A stretch of DNA of 64,000 nucleotides, taken from contig QAOA01004577.1 of assembly GCA_003255065.1 (NCBI GenBank), positions 124,001 to 188,000 on the forward strand, written 5' to 3'. Positions 46,713 through 58,900 of this stretch are shown here, in pieces. Position 1 is the first letter of the stretch; each line of letters opens with the position of its first letter. The notes under the pieces were generated by a model. The model was not told where the DNA came from. It did not search any database and saw nothing but the letters and a program-made list of their open reading frames with translations. The translations under genes and the position numbers were made by a program. Source of the DNA: Cercis canadensis. Lineage: Eukaryota; Streptophyta; Magnoliopsida; Fabales; Fabaceae.

Positions 46713-47819
46713 ATAGGTTTTGTTCCTTTCAAGTAATTGATGAACTGCTATGTTGGAATTATGTAAGAATCCGCCCTGTGTATTACAATTGCAATTGTTT
46801 GATTGAATCAGATGCAATTTCTAATATTTACAAGTTCAATTGAATTTGTTAGCAATGCATCTCATGATTTAATGCTTGGCCATATTATGAAATTGTGAAT
46901 CTTATAAGTAGTGCAGATATACATGTAAATGAAGTCATATTGTTCTGAACCTGATTACAATAGTATTTAAATTTTAACCCCATCATAGCTCTTAATTCAT
47001 TATCTCACACTCAGTTCTCACCAATCACAGTTGTTTTTCATTGAGTGAATGCAAAATGTGAACGTATGTCTTTCTGTCAGGTGTTAGGTAAATATTTGTG
47101 CAAGTCATCCTCACTACCATCTTTCTGTCAATCAAAATACTATTTACTGTTTATACGTGCTTAATTGGCTCCACTTCCATATTAGATTGTTTTTTTTTTG
47201 ACACATTCTTCATTATGTTCATTCTGGAGATCAAATAACATAAAACTTGGGGAAATGTCTACAATACCGTAATCTGACAGTGACTCAGTTTGTTTTAATT
47301 AAAAGAAAGCCCCTCAAGGTTATGCAATTTGCTTTTAAATCCTTGAGTTCTATTGGATAAGTACAGCCAATTAGCCTGATAAGCTGGATTGAAGGAAGGG
47401 AACACTTAGTTGGAGGGCGTTAAGGTAGACTTGGCCTTAAAAAAGACACTACAATAAACCATAAAAAAATACCCAATGCATCGCTCACGGCTTCCCTCCC
47501 TCTCCCACTTCCTCCACAGCGGCTCCACGGCTGGGCTGGTGTGACTATTTGCTAACCTGTTTAAAAATTGGTTTTATTCGTTTTGACAGCTCTAATTGTG
47601 ATGTATTGGATACTATTCTCACAAGTCTGAGAAACTACCTCGACAAACTCGTATAACATAAACCATGTCATTTATGGTGGGAAACATGCTTGGGAATCTG
47701 GGATTATATGGTCCATAAAAATATAAGAAAATTGGTGTACTTTTTGTTAATAATATAGTTTCAGGATCGCATGTCTGATAGTGATACGGTTGTCATAAAA
47801 ACTTAAAAAGTAATGGAGG

Positions 47820-48011
47820 GTGGTGATTGATTCAGCCTACCCAAGTACCAAACCCGAACTTTTGATTCAGCCATGCCTCTATGATATACCATATGTTGCT
47901 GCTGATGATGAAAGCATGCAATTCACAGATATCTCCCAAGTCTTCAAGCTTAGGCAAACCTGTCCTCAATGGTCGCAAACATGGTTGTCAAAATCTCTAT
48001 TTAAATCGTAA
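47820..48011 (+). pseudogene. Coding-like relic of unknown origin
   Basis: An open frame of 63 codons without an ATG at its start reads PSTKPELLIQPCLYDIPY, then DDESMQFTDISQVFKLRQT. The composition is protein-like, and it sits among repeats with no promoter or intron partners. It is probably a fragment of a gene or transposon. I do not recognise it. Confidence 0.25.
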
Positions 48012-48544
48012 AATCGTGTGTAAAATGGGTACCCCATAAAATCTAAGTAAGATCATGGTAAAATCGTAAAATTGCGATTTCAAAAGACTTCAGTTTTTAG
48101 GCTATTTTTGCAATATTGAAAAGGGTGCGGTTTGCTGGCAAGGACTTCCCGTTCCCGGTCATAGTATGGATAAGAAAACAGTGCGTTTCGTTGGCAAGCA
48201 CTTCACTTGAAGATTTTCGAAATTTCTAGTATGGCTATCCAAGTATTAGTAATTTAAAAAATGGGCCTATGAAATTAAAACATGTGTTCTATGAATAGAG
48301 AAATTACAAATAATTTTGTAATTATTTTTCATTAATTTTTTATTTCAACTAAATTAATCTCAAAATTAATAATTAACACTATACTAAGATAATAGAAAAT
48401 TTAATTCATGTCTCACTTTAATACTTTGAACTCAACAAGGTTACTCATGAAAATTTTTAACTCGTGCTCATGAGCATTATACTAAGTATCATGATAAACT
48501 TTAACTCATGCTTGACTTCATAGATATTTATAAAGTAAAGCATG

Positions 48545-48630
48545 AGTTATTTGGAGGTAAATGGATGGTTCTCCAGTTGCCACTTGTTAAAGGTATAGAT
48601 AACTCAAGTTTAATTAATAGCGGATCCCTA
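48545..48630 (-). repeat. Dispersed repeat, copy 2
   Basis: The reverse complement of this stretch matches the repeat at 5200-5300, with the same order of shared words. Opposite orientation and about 43 kb distance make it an interspersed repeat rather than a tandem one. Confidence 0.6.
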
Positions 48631-48920
48631 CTTTAAGTCTCTTGGACATTGTCTATTTTAAGGTAGTTTAAGTCTCTTAGACATTGTCTATTTTAAGGTT
48701 ATTTGATTACTTCTACTTATTTGTAACTTGATTTTAGAGATTTAATGACTCATGTTAAATTCTACCAAATGAACCCACTTTATGATAGTCTAAACTAATG
48801 AACTTGTAGTCAACTGTGCTATAAATCAATTAGTACATCACAAAAAGAGAATTTTGTGTTCGAAACTTCTTATTGACAAAATAAATCTCAAAGTACTCAT
48901 TTAACAAAGCTACAACTGTA

Positions 48921-49041
48921 AGCGCTATCACAAAACTACACAGCTCATCTCAAATTTAATAACTTTGGCTCCATCTAAAANAGCGCTATCACAAAACTAC
49001 ATAGCTCATCTCAAATTTAATAAGTTTGGCTCTATCTAAAA
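48921..49041. repeat. 60-bp direct duplicate split by a single N (48981), probable assembly artefact
   Basis: Copies 48921-48980 and 48982-49041 are equal in length and differ at only a few positions (for example tacacagc versus tacatagc), with one N between them. Confidence 0.8.
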
Positions 49042-49411
49042 ATTAAGATTAAGCCTCAACTCCTAGTTTACCAAAAAAAAAAAAAAANCTTACTAGTCTA
49101 TAACTAATAGTACTGTAAAATTTGTCACCAAAAAAGGTATTACTGTAAAAGTTATAAAATTAAATGCTATTAGTAATAATAAATAAATGTCTCCTGAAAA
49201 AGGAAAAAGAAAATCATAATCACAAACAATTCTTAGATTTTCTAAGAAATATAAGAACTAAAAAATTGTCAAACATAATTATATTATCACAAAAAGCATT
49301 TGTTTTGATATACAAATAATAATATTTTTCCTGTAATGCATTGAGAGTTCCCAAAGAATCCCTCAAAAAATAAAAGAGTTCCAAAACTACAAGTGCCAAA
49401 CCTCAGCCAGG

Positions 49412-49519
49412 GGATTTAGATCCAGTCATGTCACTTGAGTCATGTTGAAATAACCTTAAATAGAATAGACGGCTTAGATCTAAACAACATGACTCAAGTT
49501 AACATGACTGGATCTCTTC
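49412..49519. mobile_element. 108-bp MITE with long terminal inverted repeats and 9-11 bp target duplication
   Basis: The left arm contains AGATCCAGTCATGT and ACTTGAGTCATGTTG; the right arm is its near-perfect reverse complement over about 34 bp. The element is flanked by a perfect 11-bp direct repeat, CCTCAGCCAGG (49401-49411 and 49520-49530). If one or two of these bases belong to the element, the duplication is 9 or 10 bp, consistent with a Mutator-type origin. No coding capacity. Confidence 0.85.
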
Positions 49520-49530
49520 CCTCAGCCAGG

Positions 49531-50484
49531 AGGTTTTGTTAAACTAAGACATTATTATTTCATGCATTTCATCAACCACTATATATACGTAAATTTTAAA
49601 GGTATGCTGCATAGAAATGTGATTAGGATATATATGACCACCAAAAGAAGAAAAAATAATTAGTTATTTTTATCACCATTACAGGTTTGATTGGTAAAAT
49701 TAATTAGGATGGAATAAAAGTAGAATAACTACCATTTTTTGTTGTTGCTGATTTACTCTAATTCATTTATAATATTTTTTCCTTCCAAATCGGAATAAGA
49801 CTAGAATAGAAACAGTGAAACATTCCTCCTCAATTTTCACATCCTCTCTATTACGCTTCCCCTTCCCAGGGAAACATTCTCTAAATATATGCAACGAAGG
49901 CTTAGACATTAAAACAAATAAAAAGAAGGTAACAATCAACATGGAGAATTTTCAGAAACGTAACGAATAACAGCTAATTAATAATTAAAATCTGTGATAT
50001 AGAAAGAAGAGTAGCGATGAATAACAGAGATAGAAACTCCATTTCAAATGTAACAAGTACAACAAGATATCTAGAAGGATTTCAAACACATACAAGATGA
50101 GGAGAAATCCCCAACGACACAGTCTCAATCCTAAACCAATGTTTCCATTTCACCCCGGATTCGCAGCATCCAAACAGCAATGCCAGGGAGAGAATGAAAA
50201 CAAAGGATCCTCTGGACATTTTCCTATACCTAAAAGCATACATACAGCAAACTAAAGGACACAATAATGTTAAATGTTAAACTAGAGAAGCAAACAAGAA
50301 ACCTAACCCCATATTGTGGTAAAGAAACCCATTTTCCCGATCCCAAACCCAGAAACCCAGAAGCAGGAAGAGCCTAACCTAGTTGTTGTACACTAAGCCC
50401 TAGGAATAGGATCAGATTCCTTGGGAGGTGTGCATAAAGATGTACGGAAGTGAAAAGGCTCATTTCGCTGCTTTGGAAACTCAC
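49531..50484. other. Spacer and 3'-UTR region of the MEI2-type gene
   Basis: The part closest to 50485 is probably the 3' UTR of the minus-strand gene. The rest is AT-rich without a recognisable gene. Confidence 0.5.
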
Positions 50485-52106
50485 TCAGCTTCCAATGCTG
50501 TTTATGGGCAAACCCTCCACATACTTCCCCATCGGGATTCCTCTGATTCGCACATTGAAACCATCACGGGCAGGTGAATATTCAATAGGTCGAAACTTAG
50601 GGCATTTGCTCCGGAAAATTTTCCGCTGAAATCTATTCTTCAAAATCTCTTTTCCCTAAACCCCACACCAAAGAACCAAAGTCAGTTAAGAAAAAAAACA
50701 TTTTATTCCCAATAAGCACCATCCGATTGACATGAAACCAGACCTGTAATTTGGCACTAGTGACCTCACATGGTTTCCTGTTCCTGCTCTCGTCCCATTT
50801 GTGTCCATGGAATTGCTCGAAAAACTTGAACGCAGCTCTAGCTGTGGTAAAATTGACAAACGCGTACCCAAGATTTGAAAGCTTTGAATCTCGTGCGTGT
50901 ATGCTGAGAAAATTCCAGAAACGCCATTAGATTAGCCTTACTAAAACAAGAGACATAGAAAAATAGAAAGCTAGTGGTTGTGGTTCCTACATGTAGTCCA
51001 TGGGCAAATAAAGGAAATCATATTTAGCCCAAAGAGAAGGATCAGCACATTGGTGGTTTTGTTTCCAGCAATGATCGTCCAGTATCCGTCGCAAATCACT
51101 GAACCTGAAAATCATCATCAATCATGTCTGGAATTAAACTCTGATCCAGAAAAATATATCAAGGCATAAATAAATGCAGAGCGATCATGCTTTAGTTCAT
51201 TAAATAACGTGAGTGGGGAGAGTAGAGTTATTATGGTCAATAATAATATGGCAAAAGAGGAAAATAGAAACAAATATCAAACAGATCTGTCGCGTTTTTT
51301 TGGCACCCAAAATGGAGAGACCAAATAAAGAGTTCCCTCATATTAAGTAGCATGTAGAGAATAGGGAGATAAGTCATCCATTAACAGAAGACCACGAGAG
51401 AAAGTGTAGGGAGAGGGATAGCCTACCGATAGTTGTACGGGATATTCTTAATCATCACAGTCGTGGTTTCGGAGCTCTCAGCTTCCTCAAGGGTTGAAGG
51501 AAACGGTATAATAGGACGATCACTAGCACTAGCACCACCACCACCACCACCAGTAATGCTACTTTGATGAACTGGGTTTTCGTTTCTTGCCTTGACCCTC
51601 CATTGTGACCTTACCGCTGGTGATGGAGGGGGTGCTGGTGACCTTGTACTTGTATCCATCCTTCTTCTATTAGAAATCACCATATTAATATTATCCAACT
51701 GATTCACACGATTGCAACCCGTATCGGAGAAGGCATGTAAACTTTGATTATAGAATCCAGAGTTACAGAGAGGATACCAATAGCCACCTTGATAAGGGGC
51801 AAATCCATTCACGGCCTCCAAGGAATTTGGGATCAACATTACTTGGCCATCACCATAAACATAAGGAAACCCCAGTTCTCGTTGGCTAGGCAGTGACAGT
51901 GGAAGTGGCACCATATCTGCTGCTAGTTGAGCATGTGGATGTGGCCCTTCTATTTGACCCCCATAAATCTCATGTGGTAGCCTAAGAAATAAGTTGTTTG
52001 TAACCCAGAATGGCTCTGCGTCTGGATTCAGTGGTTTTGCATTGAGCTTGGCTGTGCTAACTGCTGCCTCAGAACCCATGCCCGGCCTTCGAGTTTTCAG
52101 GCACAT
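50485..52106 (-). CDS. MEI2 C-terminal-RRM-only-like RNA-binding protein
   Basis: Four exons on the minus strand (52106-51427, 51104-50991, 50903-50744, 50655-50485), all GT-AG and in phase, give 374 residues. The first about 210 residues are low-complexity (Pro-, Asn- and Tyr-rich, with a Gly run near 190). From about 214 the protein carries the MEI2-type C-terminal RRM: RNP2 VMIKNIPYNYR, then LRRILDDHCW, YDFLYLPMDY, RNP1 LGYAFVNF, FHGHKW and CEVTSAKLQGKE. The closing stretch is FRPIEYSPARDG. Full MEI2-like and TERMINAL EAR1-like proteins have three RRMs; only the third is present here, as in the Arabidopsis MCT1/MCT2 proteins (MEI2 C-terminal RRM only). It should bind RNA, possibly in meristem or developmental control; that role is inferred from relatives. 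Confidence 0.9.
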
Positions 52107-52836
52107 TGTCTTCCAACTTCCAAAATTTGAAAGAATAAGGTTTTAATGCGGGTTGAGGAGAAACTCGCACTTCATATGTTGGAAGAACTGAAGAGTGGAA
52201 CGGGTTTTATTTATTTATATAAGAAAAAGAAGCTCAAGCGGGGTTCAAGAGTACTGCTATGTGATATGTGATCTGTGATGTGAGTGAGATATGTGAGAGA
52301 TCAGTGCTCATTAAAAGAATGCTGTGACCTCTGTCTGTTCTTTTTGCTTATTTGGGATTGCAAATATCTAAGTAATGATGAAAATTGGAATGAGAGAAGG
52401 AGGATCCTATCCTACTCACTTAAAGGCTAGCTTAGGATGAAAAGGGATAAATATTTTATTGAGAATTTAGTGTAAAAGAAATTTTTTATTTTAATATTAT
52501 TGTAAAAAAATTTAAAAATTATGTGTTAAAATAATTAAAATTTTTATAAAATGTATAAATAAATAAATATTTTATTTAACGTTATTAAATTTAAATTCAA
52601 TTAATAATTTTTTAAAATTATTATGATAAATCAAAACTAAAAATTAATTTTATCCTAAACTCTTCATAAATTTTTTTTTTCCCTACTTAGGATAGAGTCC
52701 ACCGTGGGAGAATACTGATTATAACCTCGCATTTAATGCTGCTTCTACTAGATGACAAAATAAAGTATGCTGCTTTCTGGGCTTCTGGCGGCGAGATATA
52801 GCTTCTATGCAGAGACAGAATGGGTAAAGCCTTGAC

Positions 52837-52975
52837 AGGTAGACACACATCCCACCCATAGTCCTTTTCCTAGTTGGACCAAGAGAGTCTCAGATAGAAT
52901 GCAAANAGGTAGACACACATCCCACCCATACTCCTTTTCCTATTTGGACCAAGAGAGTCTCAGATAGAATGCAAA
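52837..52975. repeat. 69-bp direct duplicate split by a single N (52906), probable assembly artefact
   Basis: Copies 52837-52905 and 52907-52975 are equal in length with about two substitutions (catagtcc/catactcc; ctagttgg/ctatttgg). One N separates them. Confidence 0.85.
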
Positions 52976-55900
52976 TAAACCAAAAACCTCTACTATGTTG
53001 ACCAAAGCTCAAATTACTTATGAACTGTGTCTTGGATGTGGAGAGAAAAGAAGAAGAAAGAAAATGGAAGCAACCAACATGGAGAGAAAGAATGAATATG
53101 TTTTTTTGTTTCTTTTATGTTTGGATAAGTTAAAAAATATTGAGAGTTTTCTCTTCTTTAATTAACCAAAAGTATACGATTGCTCTTAACAGTAGGTTTC
53201 TGTTCATTTCTTAATCAAATTCAAATCAACGGTAAAAGCACACATATAAAGATATACCCCTGTCTGTCTATATAATAATATTTAAACCTAGATTATAATT
53301 TTACATATTTTTTTAATTGAAATTACCATTTCTCTTTGTCGAATTGAGACTTGAGAAAATAGAAATTTGAGGAAGAAAAATTAGCGTAACAGGGCAGAGG
53401 TTAGTGGCAACACGTATATGTCGGATTGACACAAAACAGTAATACACGTCACCACCTAACCCATTTCTCGCCAAACAGTAAGTAGAATAGAAGAGAACAA
53501 AGGGTCAGTGTCTGCCACAACACGATCAAAAGCATAGACTGAAAATAGAAAGAGTATAAGAGGGAGCAATAAGCATTTAATGCTGTTGCACTAAACTCAA
53601 CATTTCTGCAAATCCCAGAGACTAGAGACTAGAGACTAGATGAGGCAGAGGCACTCATTTGAAATAATGTAATGTACTGTATGTGTTATTAATTTTAAAG
53701 TGAGTATTATGCTATTAATTTTTTTTTTAGAAGTGATAGTGTTGCATTTTTTTAATTGAGTGTGTTTGAGTATGATTTATTTAATAATTTTAGTATTATT
53801 ATAATTTTTTTAAATTAAGTTATTTAATATATATTAAAATATATAATTTTTTTATAAAAGTATACTAATCAATAATTTTTAAAATTTATTTTTTAGCATA
53901 TTTTTTTATATTTTATAATAAAATTATATGTTTGTATAGATTGTGATTTAATTTTTTAATATTTTTATAATACTACTAAAATTACATTATAAATCTTGTT
54001 AAATTTTATTCAACTGAAAAGATATAACGCTATCACAAATGATTTTCTTTGCCTAATTAGTCCATCTTGGTTGATCGCACACTTACTTAAATTTGTTTGA
54101 TAATTAATATGATGAATGAGAAATTTAAATAATTTGTAAACAGGAAATATCACATTGAACGTTGACTTCTGTATATGTAACTGTAAGACAAGTTTGATCA
54201 AACAATGTTACTGCTGTAGTAGGGAGAAGGGAGAATAACACAAGGGACTCCATGAAAAGAGAGTAGAGAAAGCAACCATTCTAGTGTACGAATTAAACGG
54301 AGTTTATGAATTTATTCACTTTTGTATCATCTCTGCTCGCGGTCGCGGGTAGCAGAAACCCCATAGAGAACAAAACCTTTATATTTCATTTTGAAAGTAA
54401 GAAATTTCTATTTTATAACAAACAAAGGGGACTCTCCCTGCTGGCATTACTTTCCATGTCTTCCTTGAGCCATGCAACCAAATCTGCACTTCCAAACTGC
54501 ATCTATCTTGCAGCTTGTTATATATATATATATATATGAGTTTTAAGCTTTCTTTCGGTTCTACCACCTTTTGTCTCTCTTTGTATAAATTCATGAAACA
54601 AGTAACCACGTTACCTTTATTCATCGCTAACCTGCCTATGCCTGTGCCTGTACCTGGTCAAGTTTCAAATTGGTTTGCCTTTGCTCTCTGCCTCACCTGT
54701 TGACTTTTTTCCTATCCTCTTTGGTCTTTGTAGTCTTGTTCTGACATTTCAGATGAGATCATATTTTGTATTTCATTTCCTATCCTCTTGCCTCAATTCT
54801 AAGTACGTGTCAATAGAGAGGAGAGGTTGCATATTTCCATGCTCAAGTTACAGGTTTATTTTTATTTTTTTTTTCTAAAAAAATAAGAGGACAGAATGGT
54901 GTATCTTTCCTTAACACTTACAGGCCACTCTCTCTCTCTCTCTCTCTGTGCTTAGGCATTTTCGCAAACCTTAAGCAGCAGGTTCAACAAAAGCTCATAG
55001 CTGTTGAAATCTGATTCCATAAAGGGTTGTGGGAAGGAAGGCAAGGTCCCACGCAAGCAAAACCAGTCTAGCAAAGTAATTCCCTTTCTGTCTCTCTCGG
55101 GGCTTTGGATCAATCGCGTACGTCCAATAATGGTTCATTCCAGGGAACTTAACGGGCTTGGGCTTCAAGATGAGCAAGTGTTCAAATTCTTTATGGACCC
55201 ATTTATATCCAATTTCCACAACCCAAATGAATCTACTCCGAGCATTTGCCCATTCAATGGGTGGGTCATCGTACATATAATTTCACCAAACCCAACTGTT
55301 TAGTGGCCCACAACTCCCAACTAATTTGAAGGACTACAACGCCTTCCTAACAAAAGGGAATTCCATTGAGGCCATTATCAAGGTTAGCTGCTAGCTAGGG
55401 AAGGGAATATTTCAGTCCATTGGATCCCTAGAGACTTAAATGCCCATCACTGTGTCAAATAGTTCAACTTCATTCTCCCCTTCAGCTACCCCTTCAATTG
55501 CTTTGCCACATCATGTTGATGCTTCTTCGTTGAATTTTTCAGTAGCCAAGAAGAAAAAGGACTACAAACGAGTTGGATGTGCTAATGTAGGAATTATATG
55601 ATTGTATTGGCAGCCTACAAAATGGTTTTCACTATTGATAGTTGATACCTTTCATTGTCACAAAAGAGTGTTAACTTTTAAGAAGGAGATATACATCTCA
55701 ACCTCCTACCACATCCACATGTCGGATTCAAGAATGATCACATCTTGTGAAAATTAATATAAAGAGAAATTATGCCCAATAATGTCTCAGCAAAAACCAA
55801 GCATCCCATGATCTCTCAATTATTAACCTAAAATCAAACCCAAACTCACAATAATGCTAAGAATTTATGAGAAAGCGTCTTATCATAATGTTAGGTGCAA

Positions 55901-58900
55901 TATTTAGGCACTAAAGTGGGGTTCTTTTGTACTCACCCTGAGAAACCACATTCTTGACATGCTTTCTCTTCTCTACCCCTCATTCAATTCCATCTTCCTT
56001 TCCCCTAATTTTCTGCTCTACATTTTACTTCCTAATTCAACTCATTATGGTTTAACTATGGCACACAAAAACGCCATTTTAACTTCAAAATTGTAGCTAA
56101 CGTAACCAAATCTGAGCTTCAGGCTAACCATATGCCTCAAATATAATCGCATGAAAAGAAAAAAAAAAAAAAAACTTTTTATGTAAGGCACTTCAATAAT
56201 ATTAATATTGTTTATTAATGTACAACGCAAATTATACCAGACATATATAATAATTTTAAAAAAATACATGCATGAAAGATAGCAAGACTCTCTAATTTGT
56301 AAATTAAAGTAAGATCCTTTTAACAAAACAAAAATTGTTTTGGGCCAGATTTATTTGGTGATGACGAATTGATAGGATCATCAATCATCATAAGCCCACA
56401 GATAGGCTTTTGGGGACCTATGAGGATACCCTCCCTTCGGCTCGTTAAAATTGATCTTTTATTTTTATTTTTTTTTCTGGTGAAAATTGATCCGATTACT
56501 CAATTGTGTATGATTTATAATTTTTTTTTGAAAATGTAGTTTGGGATATGCTCTGTAGAAGTGTAAATGAGAAATATTTTTTTTTTTTATTACTTTGCCG
56601 TGTATCAAGGAATGAAAATATTTTTAAAAAAACAATATTTTCACTTCCCTCTTTAACTTGTACCAAAGATACCCTTAGCATTATGGGAAAATAGATTATA
56701 AGAATCTTAAGTGGATTTGATTGCGCTGGAGCTTAGCGTGCTAGTAGCTAGTGCGCTTAGAAGAAGATGATGGAAACTCTTGAAAAAGGAGTTGCACCTA
56801 CAACAACAACAGCATTCACTAGTTTAGGGAATATTTTTTATGGAATTTAAACCAGAAAAATGCACCTTCCAATCTCTTTCACCCTCTTGTATCTATTTGT
56901 CTACCACTGTTTGTATACAGTACCCACCATAGAGGGATTCCTTTGCTGGGAATTCAAGACAGAAATTGGTTCTCCAATCAGTCTCAAAATTTATAGACCC
57001 TATACTAGTCACCATGACATCAGCTAAAGGTTCTTTGATATCATCACTGGATTGAATCTTTGATTCTCTGTTATTTGATGTGGCAATGTAGAAAATTATG
57101 GTCTGGGGCACCCATCCAAAAGGGATATGGAGAATAAGATGATGATAATGGTGCTTTTTCGAGAAAAAGGTATAATATAGTTTGGCACCTATTTTTTTTC
57201 CAAAATTAGGTCATAAAGGAAAAACATGTTTCGCATCATCTGTATTACTGTTATGTGGTATTAAAAATGGTGTTCTAGATTATGCCTTTTTAGAAACCTC
57301 AGACAACATAATTAAGATTTATATCTAAAATTATTTGTTTATTATTTGGAGGGTTCTTCAATTAGTTTGTAATCAGTATCAAAATAGAAGAAGCAAAATG
57401 GGAAAGAGTGTCCCCTCTATCGAAACCTCATGTTGGAGTTGATATTCTTCTGTTTTAGACCATTAACTTCCACTTATCTTTTTTCATATCGGGACAACTT
57501 AGTGGTGAGGGCTAAAACCCACTTTTTCATCTATCAACTTCTTGGCTTTGTAAGTTTCTAATTGTGATGTGCTATGTTTGGAACAAAATCGTGAACATGA
57601 GAATTGTGTCTTTGAATCATGTTTATAGATTTTGACAAATTAATCTTTAAATATTGCGATGGCACGTTATCACTTATATATACCACCTTACAGAAAATAA
57701 AAATTTCAACAACAATGGTTTCCCCGAAAAGAGAAAAAAATAAATAGTATCACAAAGCAGGTGACATGTATAAACCAAAGAAAGAAATATCTCAAAATTA
57801 CCTGCTTTAATCCAATTATTTATTTAGCTTTTTTTGATAATGACTTGAATTGGAGACTGCCTTCCACAATGTGTGATCTAATAATAAAAATTAACGAATT
57901 CACATTGGCATAAGGCCCAAAATTACTAGTACCTAATCAGTAAAACATCAAATATACCTAAAACTAATTACTTACTTATATATTTTCTCATGTTGAGTTT
58001 TTAATCTAATTATTCCAAATGCGTCATGCTAGTTGCATAATCCAAAATTCAATTACCGAGGAAAATCAACCAGTTTTGGCCGAAAACTGTCCCAGTAGTC
58101 GTTGGCATTTTCCACGATATGGTGGAGAAGACATAGTCAGAGCTGGAAAATGCATGCATAATGTAGAAAACCAACCCAGTGTAGGTGCTCTAATTCTATT
58201 GTTAATTAATTAATCAATCCGTAGGTAGGAAACTTGGACACTATAATTAGAAATTCGAATTACCTTTTTAAGTTTTTCTTGGCACAATCTCTTTGTTAGG
58301 TATAGGATCAATAATGAGGGTAGAAAAGCAATTAATTATGAAGGACCAGTTTGTTCCCCTACAAACAAGCCTCTTGTTGGGCATTATCCTGCCTTTTTCC
58401 CGACATGTGGCGGCCACCAACTTAATACTCTTATATCTATCACTCTCATAATGTTGTCTTAAATCACATTCATACACAGATGTTGAAACCACGAGTCTCC
58501 GTTTTGCTTCCATTTTTCAACCTTAATACTCTCAACCACCTACTACTTACAACAAGTTAATTGACATTTACATTTTCTTTCTAAAAATTATTATTTTATT
58601 TTAATTTAGAGCATACCACAATAAAAAATTATAATAATATTTAATATTTATAAATTATCTATTAAAAAAAGATTTATAGTTGTGAGAATTGAACTAGAAG
58701 CAAAATACTTCAAACTTTATCACTTGAACTAATTTTTTTGATAATTAATATTTATATATCAAATATGGGTGGTCTACAATTAATTATGTCCCAAATTGAG
58801 TTGGTTTAAGGATTAATTAACTGCTCGATACCTGTATTTTGCTGGCCACGAAATTTTACTTTGTTAGAATCATTAAAAGGAGCAGCAAAGGTGGAGCTAG

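Larger units (their letters stand above)
46750..49400. other. Spacer with decayed repeats downstream of S13
   Basis: Includes a coding-like relic (47820-48011), a decayed repeat related to 5200-5300 (48545-48630) and artefactual or repetitive sequence around Ns at 48981 and 49088. No functional gene is supported. Confidence 0.6.

Noticed and set aside
54995..55303. Overlapping open frames on both strands (93 and 99 codons)
   Set aside because: Neither has a recognisable motif or partner exons; overlapping frames of this size occur by chance in GC-richer stretches.
56893..57111. 72-codon minus-strand open frame that looked mildly protein-like
   Set aside because: No recognised family, no flanking exons with good splice sites and no clear regulatory context.
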